From contig JADJLG010000001.1 in assembly GCA_016710235.1 (NCBI GenBank), positions 1,415,501 through 1,479,500 on the forward strand: a stretch of 64,000 nt of DNA. The letters are read 5' to 3'. A program made the translations under genes and the position numbers. Of the stretch, positions 36,633 to 44,628 are shown piece after piece. This stretch comes from Saprospiraceae bacterium (GTDB lineage: Bacteria > Bacteroidota > Bacteroidia > Chitinophagales > Saprospiraceae). The notes below the pieces were generated by a model. That model did not search any database and was not told where the DNA came from. It saw only the letters and a list, made by a program, of their open reading frames with translations. Numbering within the stretch: position 1 is the stretch's first letter; each line of letters starts with the position of its first letter.

Positions 36633-37424
36633 ATGTGGTTCGCTTTTGTATTGACTTCGGTTTTGCTATTTGTAGTGGGAATATTATTTGGCTTGGTGGG
36701 TGCAGGAGGTGGAGTGTTGACCATTCCGGTTTTGGTCTATGTATATGGATTGCCATTGACTGAAGCAGTACCTGGATCTTATCTTGTAGTTGCATTGAGT
36801 AGCGGTGCAGGAGTTTTATATTTGAATCATAAGCAAGGCATTGATTTGAATGCTTTTGTGCGATTTGGGACGATTTCAGTCATTGTCATTGCTTTAACCA
36901 GAGTGTTTGTTCAACCTGCGATACCAGAACATTTGGAATTAGGATCCGGTCTGGAGCTAGCTAGTGAGAAAGTATTGATGGTGCTATTCACCTGTATATT
37001 GTTACTTTCTGCTTATTTTTTGATGTATCCACCCAATTTTGGTCGAGAAATCATGCAAGACAAGAGGTATATGGTTTTTCTTGGAATCTTGGTTGGTTTG
37101 GTTACCGGCTTGGTGGGTGCAGGAGGTGGATTTATCATAGTTCCGGCTTTGATTTTGGGTCTGGGAGTTCCGATGAGTCAAGTAGCGGGAACTTCTCTTG
37201 CCATCATTTGTTTGAACACAATGCTCGGTTTTTTGATCAGCAGTAGTCATATCCCTGTACATCATTTGTGGCATTTTATGGCATTTGCATTGGCTTGTGT
37301 GTGTGGCCTTGTGATCGGAGTGCAGCTCAGGAATTATTTTTCTGAAATGTATTTGAAAAAAATGCTGGCATTTATCCTTATTGGTATTGCGGGTGTGATT
37401 TTGAAAAACGAATTTTATAAATGA
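36633..37424 (+). CDS. TauE/SafE-family membrane transporter
   Basis: 263 residues with seven to eight membrane helices. The duplicated family motif is visible in both halves: FGLVGAGGGVLTIPVLVYVY near residue 20 and TGLVGAGGGFIIVPALILG near residue 155. The family exports sulfite, sulfoacetate or other organosulfur anions, or takes up thiosulfate-like compounds. The rhodanese gene overlapping its stop (ATGA) supports a sulfane-sulfur theme here. Confidence 0.9.
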   Translation: MWFAFVLTSVLLFVVGILFGLVGAGGGVLTIPVLVYVYGLPLTEAVPGSYLVVALSSGAGVLYLNHKQGIDLNAFVRFGTISVIVIALTRVFVQPAIPEHLELGSGLELASEKVLMVLFTCILLLSAYFLMYPPNFGREIMQDKRYMVFLGILVGLVTGLVGAGGGFIIVPALILGLGVPMSQVAGTSLAIICLNTMLGFLISSSHIPVHHLWHFMAFALACVCGLVIGVQLRNYFSEMYLKKMLAFILIGIAGVILKNEFYK

Positions 37425-37786
37425 TGAAAATAAATATTGTAAGTGCAATTTTTTCTCTTTTGGTCATTGGATTCACGATATCTTGTGCAAATGGACAAGG
37501 AAAGCCAAATGACATCAAAACACAGTTGACCAAGAATCCCGGTAAAGTCATCGACGTGCGCACATTGGATGAATGGAATGAGGGACATTATTCAAAGGCG
37601 ATTCACGCAGATTGGTACAATGGGGACTTTCAAAAGTTGGCTGAAACTTTGGACAAAAACGAGAATATCTACCTGTACTGCCGAAGTGGTGGAAGAAGCG
37701 GTTCCGCAACTGATTATCTAAAGCAGAGAGGATTCAAGAATGTGTATAATTTGGGAGGATATTCCAATTTCAAAGGAATTGATTAG
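37421..37786 (+). CDS. Rhodanese-domain lipoprotein
   Basis: 121 residues. The N-terminus has a lipoprotein-like signal (SLLVIGFTISCANG, Cys about 22), so it should sit on the periplasmic side. The rhodanese domain has VIDVRTLDEWNEGHYSKAIH and the active-site loop YCRSGGRSGSA with the catalytic Cys. It may transfer sulfane sulfur from thiosulfate or polysulfide in the periplasm. It is coupled by overlap to the TauE/SafE gene, which suggests a joint role in moving or detoxifying reduced sulfur compounds. Confidence 0.9.
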   Translation: MMKINIVSAIFSLLVIGFTISCANGQGKPNDIKTQLTKNPGKVIDVRTLDEWNEGHYSKAIHADWYNGDFQKLAETLDKNENIYLYCRSGGRSGSATDYLKQRGFKNVYNLGGYSNFKGID

Positions 37787-37855
37787 TTTGATTTTTTTAG
37801 AGATTGGAACTAAACGTATTGTGCTATTTATTGCAGTAACTTATAGTAGTTTGAT

Positions 37856-39064
37856 TTGACAACATCTTGGAATATTGACCCCCGCAGGTCATCAGGAACA
37901 AATGGTATTGAAAAAGCCATTCTAGTTGGGATTATTTTACCTGATCAGTCTGATGCTTTAATACAGGAGCATTTGGATGAATTGGAGTTTCTCGCGCTGA
38001 CAGCCGGAGCAGAAAGCATCTACAGAGTGACCCAAAGGTTAAACGGACCGGACTCGCGCACTTTTATTGGGAAAGGAAAAGCTGAGGAAATCAAAACTTA
38101 CATGGAGCATTTCCCGGTAGATCTGGTCATTTTTGATGATGATCTTACCGGAAAGCAACAGAATATTCTGGAAGAAATGCTCAAAGTAAAAATTTTGGAT
38201 AGGTCTTCGTTGATACTCGATATATTTGCCAATCGCGCTCAAACTGCACAAGCTAAAACTCAAGTGGAGTTAGCCCAGTTGCAGTATATCTATCCGAGAT
38301 TGAGAGGCATGTGGACACATCTTGAGAAGCAGCGAGGGGGAATAGGTATGAGAGGTCCCGGTGAGCAGGAAATAGAAACCGACAGGCGAATCGTTAAAGA
38401 GAAAATTTCATTGCTCAAAAGAAAGCTTGAAAAAATAGATCTTCAGAATACGACTCAACGAAAAAACAGGGACGAAATGATTCGGGTTTCATTGGTCGGA
38501 TATACTAACGTCGGTAAATCTACCTTGATGAATGTATTGAGTAAGTCTGATGTATTCGCGGAAAACAAACTTTTTGCAACACTTGACACAACAGTGCGTA
38601 AAGTCGTTTGGGATGCTATGCCTTTTTTACTTTCAGATACAGTTGGGTTCATTAGAAAGCTACCTCACCATCTCGTGGAGAGTTTTAAATCAACCCTTGA
38701 TGAAGTAAGAGAAAGCGATATTCTCGTGCATGTCATCGATATTTCACATCCTCAATTCAGAGATCATATCAATACGGTATTAGCTACTTTGCAAAGTCTT
38801 CATGCTGCTGATAAGCCAATGCTTATGGTGTTGAATAAAATAGATCAATATCGGGAAAAGTATTTTGACAAATTACTGGATCCCCTAACGAAAAATGAAC
38901 TGGAGAAGGATCTTTTATATTCAGTTACAGAACAATATCAAATGTCTGCATTATTTTTGTCTGCAAGAAACCTGGAGAATATCGAACAGTTTAGGACGAT
39001 GCTTAAAGAAATGATTGCCAGACAATATTTGGTACGATATCCTTACAAAGCCAGACAATGGTGA
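37856..39064 (+). CDS. hflX: GTPase HflX
   Basis: 402 residues from a TTG at 37856; no ATG is available near the N-terminus. The N-terminal ribosome-binding domain contains GPDSRTFIGKGKAEEI and KQRGGIGMRGPGEQEIETDR. The G domain has G1 GYTNVGKST (about 214-222), G3 SDTVGFIRKLPHHLVESF and G4 LNKID. HflX splits stalled 70S ribosomes after stress. It lies 70 bases after the rhodanese gene and may be read through from that operon. Confidence 0.95.
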   Translation: MTTSWNIDPRRSSGTNGIEKAILVGIILPDQSDALIQEHLDELEFLALTAGAESIYRVTQRLNGPDSRTFIGKGKAEEIKTYMEHFPVDLVIFDDDLTGKQQNILEEMLKVKILDRSSLILDIFANRAQTAQAKTQVELAQLQYIYPRLRGMWTHLEKQRGGIGMRGPGEQEIETDRRIVKEKISLLKRKLEKIDLQNTTQRKNRDEMIRVSLVGYTNVGKSTLMNVLSKSDVFAENKLFATLDTTVRKVVWDAMPFLLSDTVGFIRKLPHHLVESFKSTLDEVRESDILVHVIDISHPQFRDHINTVLATLQSLHAADKPMLMVLNKIDQYREKYFDKLLDPLTKNELEKDLLYSVTEQYQMSALFLSARNLENIEQFRTMLKEMIARQYLVRYPYKARQW

Positions 39065-39104
39065 TCTTGAGTACTTCCTGGATTTTAAAAATAATTTTAT
39101 ATAC

Positions 39105-39692
39105 TCATTCATATTTTCCTTTAAAATAACCATTGAAAAATCTCATCCGGTATGGATAGAATGGATTTCTTTTGGGACGATCATTTTTAAAGACAAAGGA
39201 GACTGCAAAATAACCCGTGATCGTTTTTGAGGTGGTGTCAATGCTTGAAATCGAAATTTTATTTATTTCCGTGGTATCCAAAATAAAAGCATCTATATTG
39301 ATATCACCGTCGATGTGTGTAAAATCCGAATTCAAAGTCGATCGATTTTTGTCGCTCTGATAATCAGAAATTTTGTAGCAACCTATTTTGAATGGAATAT
39401 CCCAAATCACTAATTCTTCATTAAGTGCGCTGTCTATATTTCTTCCGAATAAAAAAATATATAGAAAATTACTATCGTTAAAATCTTTTTGAATAATGGG
39501 TTCAAACCAAGTCAGTTGGTTGACTTTGGTACAATATGCTTCGCCATGAGGATTGGGGAAGAAGGGATTGCCGATGACCCTGCTTGTACTGTCCTGAATT
39601 TCTTCTTTTTCTATGCAAGGAGGAGGAGCAATGTTTTCGACCTTGCTGCATGAAAAGGCACAGAAGACAAGAAAAGAGAAATAGTATTTCAT
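39105..39692 (-). CDS. Tandem variable-core lipoprotein, copy 4
   Basis: 195 residues from the ATG at 39692 (MKYYFSFLVFCAFSCSK, lipobox Cys about 15). The N-terminal 75 residues (IAPPPCIEKEEIQDSTS, then PHGEAYCTKVNQLTWFEP) and the last 60 (DTTSKTITGYFAVSFVFKND, then RMRFFNGYFKGKYE) match its three neighbours almost exactly. The central core (about 76-135) differs strongly from them but keeps the pattern LFGRxxDSxxxEE..I..IPFKIGCY. This is the last gene of the metalloprotease-lipoprotein operon. Some conserved-end positions are diverged here (RMDFFYPYRM-type changes, EINKISISS), so it is the most distinct copy. Function not recognised. Confidence 0.8.
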   Translation of the reverse strand: MKYYFSFLVFCAFSCSKVENIAPPPCIEKEEIQDSTSRVIGNPFFPNPHGEAYCTKVNQLTWFEPIIQKDFNDSNFLYIFLFGRNIDSALNEELVIWDIPFKIGCYKISDYQSDKNRSTLNSDFTHIDGDINIDAFILDTTEINKISISSIDTTSKTITGYFAVSFVFKNDRPKRNPFYPYRMRFFNGYFKGKYE

Positions 39693-39713
39693 ATTGAACT
39701 TAATCAATTTCCA

Positions 39714-40301
39714 TCATTCATATTTTCCTTTAAAGTAACCATTGAAAAATCTCATCCGGTAGGGATTAAAGGGATTTCTTTTGGGACGATCATTTTTAAA
39801 GACAAAGGAGATTGCAAAATAACCCGTGATCGTTTTTGAGGTCGTATCAATAGCGGATACAGATATTTTATTTATTGCAGAGGTGTCGAGAATAAATCTG
39901 TCTATGACAATATCATGATCTATGTTTTCATATGTTGCATTTAACTTATTATTTGAAGTAATATACTCTAATTCATCAATTTCATAACAACCTGCTTGAA
40001 ATGGAATGTCTATAATATAAAAATCATCCACCAATGCACTATCAGCATCTAATCCAAAAAACTCAATATAAAAAAGTGAATTCTGATTAGGATATCGCTT
40101 AATGTGAGGCTCAAACCAAGTCAGTTGGTTGACTTTGGTACAATATGCTTCGCCATGAGGATTAGAGAAGAAGGGATTTCCGATGACCTTGCTCGTACTG
40201 TCCTGAATTTCTTCTTTTTCTATGCAAGGAGGGGGAGCAATGTTTTCGACCTTGCTGCATGAAAGTGTACATATGACAAGAAAAGAGAAATAGTATTTCA
40301 T
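39714..40301 (-). CDS. Tandem variable-core lipoprotein, copy 3
   Basis: 195 residues, lipoprotein signal MKYYFSFLVICTLSCSK (Cys about 15). Conserved N-terminal and C-terminal blocks as in the other copies, including two Cys (PPPC, EAYC) and the closing NGYFKGKYE. Its core (HIKRYPNQNSLFYIEFFGLDADSALVDDFYII... in outline) is different in sequence but keeps the FGLDxDS and GCYEI landmarks. Separated from its neighbours by about 21 bases on each side, so co-transcribed. Confidence 0.82.
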   Translation of the reverse strand: MKYYFSFLVICTLSCSKVENIAPPPCIEKEEIQDSTSKVIGNPFFSNPHGEAYCTKVNQLTWFEPHIKRYPNQNSLFYIEFFGLDADSALVDDFYIIDIPFQAGCYEIDELEYITSNNKLNATYENIDHDIVIDRFILDTSAINKISVSAIDTTSKTITGYFAISFVFKNDRPKRNPFNPYRMRFFNGYFKGKYE

Positions 40302-40322
40302 ATTGAACTTATTAATTTTCCA

Positions 40323-40904
40323 TCATTCATATTTTCCTTTAAAATAGCCATTGAAAAATCTCATCCGGTAAGGATTGAATGGATTTCTTTTGGGACGATC
40401 ATTTTTAAAGACAAAGGAGACTGCAAAATAACCCGTGATCGTTTTTGAGGTCGTATCAATAGCGGATACAGATATTTTATTTATTGCAGAGGTGTCGAGA
40501 ATAAACTCATCAATTATAATATCATAATCAATATTTCTGTAATAAGCTTCCACTAATTTGGTATTTGGATCAACAGAATTTGCTTCTATTTTGTAACATC
40601 CGATATTTAGTGGAATATTATAAATGACGAATTCATCTGATGCAATTTTATTTGAGTCTAATCCAATTAATCTTAGATAAAAGAAAGTTTTTTCGTATTC
40701 CCCAATATAAGGCTCAAACCAAGTCAGTTGGTTGACTTTGGTACAAAATGCTTCGCCATGAGGATTGGGGAAGAAGGGATTTCCGATGACCTTGCTCGTA
40801 CTGTCCTGAATTTCTTCTTTTTCTATGCAAGGAGGAGGAGCAATGTTTTCAACCTTATTGCATGAAAGTGCACATATGACAAGAAAAGAGAAATAGTATT
40901 TCAT
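40323..40904 (-). CDS. Tandem variable-core lipoprotein, copy 2
   Basis: 193 residues, lipoprotein signal MKYYFSFLVICALSCNK. The end blocks are nearly identical to copy 3 at DNA level, whereas the core (about residues 76-133; includes LIGLDSNKIASDEFVI and IGCYKIEANSVD) is its own. The family was not recognised. The repeated theme suggests one fold whose exposed middle has diversified while the ends were kept uniform. Confidence 0.82.
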   Translation of the reverse strand: MKYYFSFLVICALSCNKVENIAPPPCIEKEEIQDSTSKVIGNPFFPNPHGEAFCTKVNQLTWFEPYIGEYEKTFFYLRLIGLDSNKIASDEFVIYNIPLNIGCYKIEANSVDPNTKLVEAYYRNIDYDIIIDEFILDTSAINKISVSAIDTTSKTITGYFAVSFVFKNDRPKRNPFNPYRMRFFNGYFKGKYE

Positions 40905-40925
40905 ATTGATCTTATTAAATTTTCA

Positions 40926-41522
40926 TCATTCATATTTTCCTTTAAAATAGCCATTGAAAAATCTCATCCGGTAAGGATTGAATGGATTTCTTTTGGGACG
41001 ATCATTTTTAAAGACAAAGGAGACTGCAAAATAACCCGTGATCGTTTTTGAGGTCGTATCAATATCGGATACAGTTATTTTATTTATTGCAGAGGTGTCG
41101 AGCATAAACTCATCAATGATGACATCTTCATATATATTATCGTACGTGCTATTTAATTTTGATTTATCCTTTTCCGGGTTGGTTCCGGTAATTTCATAAC
41201 AACCAATTTTAAATGGAATTCTGTTCACTCTTAATTCGTCAACCAATATACTGTCTTGATCTCTCCCGAATAATATTAAATAAAAAGTAGATGAGTCATT
41301 TTTGTATTTAATTGATATGGGTTCAAACCAAGTCAGTTGGTTGACTTTGGTACAATATGCTTCGCCATGAGGATTGGGGAAGAAGGGATTGCCGATGACC
41401 CTGCTCGTACTGTCCTGAATTTCTTCTTTTTCTATGCAAGGAGGAGGATCAATGATTTCGACATTGCTGCATGAGGATGTTATTAATGTGCTGATCAGCA
41501 AAGAATACATAAATTTATTCAT
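40926..41522 (-). CDS. Tandem variable-core lipoprotein, copy 1
   Basis: 198 residues. Its signal differs from the other copies (MNKFMYSLLISTLITSSCSN, Cys about 18), but the mature part has the same conserved ends (DPPPCIEKEEIQDSTSRVIG and the closing block). Its core includes YLILFGRDQDSILVDELRV and PFKIGCYEITG. The start overlaps the metalloprotease stop by eight bases, so it is coupled to that gene and heads the array. Confidence 0.82.
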   Translation of the reverse strand: MNKFMYSLLISTLITSSCSNVEIIDPPPCIEKEEIQDSTSRVIGNPFFPNPHGEAYCTKVNQLTWFEPISIKYKNDSSTFYLILFGRDQDSILVDELRVNRIPFKIGCYEITGTNPEKDKSKLNSTYDNIYEDVIIDEFMLDTSAINKITVSDIDTTSKTITGYFAVSFVFKNDRPKRNPFNPYRMRFFNGYFKGKYE

Positions 41523-43289
41523 GATAGAATTTTAGAGTTTGATATTTGCCATTTTTGTATATGATATGACATATGTATATACCTATAGGAATTGAATTAA
41601 ATTCCGAAATTCTGGTAATCCCTTTATTCCATTCTTCAATCCTGCGGCCATCGACCGCAAATATTGTATATGAGTGTATCAGATCAGGATTTTCAAAAAT
41701 GATACCATTAAGCTGATCAAGTGATATCAATGATCCTTTGGTATTTCTTTCTTCTGCATGAGCCTGAGCATTAGGACAATTGAAGCATTTGATCTTGCGG
41801 CTCACCATCGTACTGTATCCATCTGTCAGGCTGGTCACTCTAACCCGGACAAAATGATATCTGACTCCGGATACGAGGCATGGGTCATAATTGATGTTGG
41901 GGCCAATCCCTATTTGGATCGCATCACTAAAATCGCCGGTGATACTCCTCTCCCAGACATATGTATAGGGAGGCTGGCCTATAAAGCCAAGATCAGGCTG
42001 CCTGATGAAAGTACGTAGAAAGTAGCTGCCGCAGCTTATAAAACTGCCCAGTAAAGACACTTGTAAATTATTCTCTGATCTATGAGAGGCTACAGTACAA
42101 CCTGAGGTGCGAATCTTGCCTGCATTGTTGTTGATATCATTTCCGGTAGGGATGCTTGAGTTGTATTTGGCAAACAGATCAGAATAGTGCATGATATAAG
42201 GACGCTGTCCGGAATTCATAATGGTATATTGATTTGTTGAAGTTTTCCAGGCAAATGCACAGTCTTGAGGATCTGGTGGACTCCCACCCGTCTTTCGTTG
42301 ATGGTGAGCTTCAAATAGATGCCCAAGTTCGTGAGCATAAGTATAATCCGGTGCATCGATATAAGAGACCTCTATTATACCCATCGCTCGATTTGGGTCA
42401 ACCACTTCATTCACAACATGACCTAAAAATGTTTTATAATTTTGGTTAGTAATTAAAAATAATAGATCAGCTTTATTATCATTTCTTATTTGATTAACTT
42501 GAGGAGAAGATCTTAAATTAATAACATCCTCTGTTATATATCCTTCTTCAGAATAATTTGTAAAGTTATAATAATCAACGACTGTTTCTATGCGATGGGG
42601 AATCAATGAATTGCGGAAGGCGGTATTGATGTTTTCTGTCCACTGTTTTACAAGGCCTGGAATTTGGTTTCGGTCAGGCAACTTAGTCTCTGCTTCGGGA
42701 GTGATCAGTAGCAAAATTTTAATGACCGATGCGCATACTGAATTAGCACAACCAAACTGAGGTTCATCTTCATTTGAAGCCGAATTTTCGCTTTCTCCAA
42801 TATCACAAGCAGGTCTGCCGACAGGATTATCAGAAAACTTGATACATAGGGTAGTATCAGCTTTTAAAGGATAAAATTGCATATAGTACGGGGCGCATGT
42901 ACTAACATTGATTTTGTTTTACCCTCTGATATAGCTGTAAACCAACCTTCAGCGTTGACAAATTTGCCGGAATAAGTATAATTGGAGTCATTTGTAAACT
43001 GGTAATCCATTGGTTCGATGGTTTGATTCGTAATGAATCCCGGAATATTCAACTGAAACTGTGCTGAATCATTCAAAAAGTCAGGCAACTTCCCCAATAT
43101 AGCAAAACAATACTGCAGTGTGCTAGAGTCAGTAGTTTTATATTGTATAAACTGATTAGTACTGCTATTGAATTGTTCAGGATTGTAATTTATATATTCA
43201 ATGAATGAGTTATTCTGGCTATTGCTCCGACTATGGAAAGAGAAGAAAATTACAAAAAATACAAAAGTGATGCGATGAGAGTATTTCAT
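41515..43289 (-). pseudogene. Secreted zinc metalloprotease (metzincin type) with T9SS tail, broken by a one-base frameshift
   Basis: The gene starts at 43289 with a signal peptide (HRITFVFFVIFFSFHSRS) and a prodomain-like part, and stops early just after VHAPRTICNFIL. The remaining frame (from about 42890 to 41515) continues without a gap: VHAP-x-YYMQFYPLKAD. Loss of one base in the four-G run at 42890-42893 (plus strand) explains the break. The catalytic domain has HELGHLFEAHH, the HExxHxxxxxH metzincin zinc site. The end (about 60 residues; AVDGRRIEEWNKGI, IPIGIYICHIIYKNG) is a type A T9SS sorting domain. A sequence error, programmed slippage or a real null allele are all possible. The gene heads the operon of four variable-core lipoproteins. 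Confidence 0.78.
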
Positions 43290-43305
43290 ATAAAACTATT
43301 TTAGT

Positions 43306-43336
43306 CAAAGTTAAACAAAATAGTTGAAAGATCCAA
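43306..43336 (-). promoter_or_regulatory. Promoter of the metalloprotease-lipoprotein operon
   Basis: On the minus strand TTG (43336-43334), a 20-base spacer and TAACTTTG (43313-43306), an exact TAnnTTTG. The ATG at 43289 is 16 bases after the box. Confidence 0.6.
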
Positions 43337-43369
43337 TAGTTTTTATTGAATTATTGCTAAATTTATCAT

Positions 43370-43475
43370 GCCTGAGCCGGACGGAGGGCTTGGTGCGTCA
43401 GCACGGAGCGCAGCGAACCCCGTAGAAGGGCGACCCGCAGGACCCTATGGTCGAGGGGCAGGCCAAGGAACACAT
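43370..43475. repeat. Short GC-rich intergenic element, possible dispersed repeat
   Basis: About 105 bases of strikingly GC-rich sequence inside AT-rich flanks. It contains small hairpins (GTGC-GTCA-GCAC and GACC-CTAT-GGTC) and runs such as GAGCGCAGCGAACCCCGTAG. No open frame is convincing. Its composition suggests a REP-like or other dispersed element, or a structured RNA; only genome-wide comparison can tell. Confidence 0.45.
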
Positions 43476-43526
43476 TCATTGTAGTTTTTTGATTATTTAT
43501 GTTCAAATAAACCGCTCCTACAAGAT

Positions 43527-43994
43527 TCAACTTATGGTTTCAAAAAACCTGTCTGTTAATTCGGAGTCATAGATTCCAGGTGCATTTTCTGTGCCCGGAT
43601 GGAAAAAGTACCCCATACAAGTTTCCGGTAACTTTAGGGGATCAAGCATCACTTCTTTGAAGATATTTTGTGATAATTTCGCAATTTGGAGTGAGGATTG
43701 ATGAACGGTAAGGTCAGGAATTTCACCAGCCGGTTTTTCAAAATATTTGAATCGGTCCGCAAGGTAAGCAGGTGGCTGTTCTGAGCTGCCAAACAGGACA
43801 ATTTCAGGCCCTGCCAGCCATGCGCTGAGGGTGTTCAAAAGTTCTTCCAGTCTTTCAGCTGAAAAGCTATCTGCGTCAACTCCCAGGAAGTCAACTCCCA
43901 TAGCAGAAAGATATCTGGCCACTGTCAGATCGGAAACCGGATAGGCCATTAAGTAATATCGATGAGTCGAGAGCTTTGTATTTTGTTCAGGCAT
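43527..43994 (-). CDS. Small protein of unknown function, possibly TIM-barrel-derived
   Basis: 155 residues, no signal peptide. The start overlaps the rnhB stop by eight bases, so it is translationally coupled to rnhB. The N-terminal half (YYLMAYPVSDLTVARYLSAM, GVDFLGVDADSFSAERLEEL) resembles the opening of TrpF/phosphosugar TIM barrels, but the protein is far too short for a full barrel. The C-terminal half has no recognised motif. Function unknown. Confidence 0.65.
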   Translation of the reverse strand: MPEQNTKLSTHRYYLMAYPVSDLTVARYLSAMGVDFLGVDADSFSAERLEELLNTLSAWLAGPEIVLFGSSEQPPAYLADRFKYFEKPAGEIPDLTVHQSSLQIAKLSQNIFKEVMLDPLKLPETCMGYFFHPGTENAPGIYDSELTDRFFETIS

Positions 43995-44574
43995 GGCTTA
44001 TACGGTAGGTTTTGCGGTGATAGGGACTGAGGCCGTGGATGCGAATCATTCGTCTATGGTAGATCGTCGGGTAGGCTTTGTTTTGTTCCCAGCCGTACTG
44101 CGGATACTCTTCAGAAAGTCCGGATATGAATTCATCTCTATGCGTCTTGGCAAGAATGGATGCTGCAGCGATACTTTGATAAAGACCATCACCTTTGATA
44201 ATGGCGATTTGTTCCAGAGCAGAATCCGGCAATAATTTATTTCCATCAATCAATACCAAAGAGGCTTTGCGAGGCAGATCCAGGACTGCTTGATGCATTG
44301 CTTTTAGACTGGCTTGAAGGATGTTAATCCGGTCGATTTCGTCTGCATGAACCATGAATACTGACCAACACATAGCCTTGGATTCAATCTCGGTTCTTAA
44401 GCAGTTTCTGGCTTGTTCACTTAACTTCTTGCTGTCTTTCAGGCCTATTATTTCGATTTTTGGATCCAACATTACTGCTGCACCGACGACAGGTCCTGCC
44501 AGGCAACCTCGTCCGGCTTCATCGCATCCCACTTCATATGATAAATTTTTGTAATATTTAAACAATTGTTTCAT
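43987..44574 (-). CDS. rnhB: Ribonuclease HII
   Basis: 195 residues. The family signature YEVGCDEAGRGCLAGPVVGAA carries the catalytic Asp18 and Glu19; Asp110 (VLIDGNK) and Asp129 (KGDGLYQSIAAASILAK) complete the active site. It nicks RNA-DNA hybrids at ribonucleotides in DNA for excision repair and removes RNA primers. Divergent from the carboxypeptidase gene. Confidence 0.96.
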   Translation of the reverse strand: MKQLFKYYKNLSYEVGCDEAGRGCLAGPVVGAAVMLDPKIEIIGLKDSKKLSEQARNCLRTEIESKAMCWSVFMVHADEIDRINILQASLKAMHQAVLDLPRKASLVLIDGNKLLPDSALEQIAIIKGDGLYQSIAAASILAKTHRDEFISGLSEEYPQYGWEQNKAYPTIYHRRMIRIHGLSPYHRKTYRISHA

Positions 44575-44594
44575 CAGTGTTGCGAGATTTTTTT

Positions 44595-44602
44595 TACTTT
44601 TG
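44595..44602 (+). promoter_or_regulatory. -7 element TACTTTTG of the M14 carboxypeptidase gene
   Basis: An exact TAnnTTTG match 26 bases before the ATG at 44629. It excludes the longer reading from 44566, whose first codons would lie upstream of transcription start. Confidence 0.5.
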
Positions 44603-44628
44603 CGCTCTGTTTATTTCCATTTGCTATT

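Larger units (their letters stand above)
39105..41522 (-). repeat. Array of four direct gene repeats, period about 600 bp
   Basis: Nearly identical DNA blocks recur at about 39105-39250, 39717-39910, 40326-40515 and 40929-41110 (3' parts) and at about 39500-39640, 40108-40260, 40708-40860 and 41320-41460 (5' parts). The blocks between them differ. Such an array can expand, contract or exchange segments by recombination. Confidence 0.85.

Noticed and set aside
39105..41522. Variable-core lipoproteins as targets of a diversity-generating retroelement
   Set aside because: No reverse transcriptase, template repeat or Avd-like gene is present in the window, and differences include length changes and all base types rather than adenine-specific substitutions.
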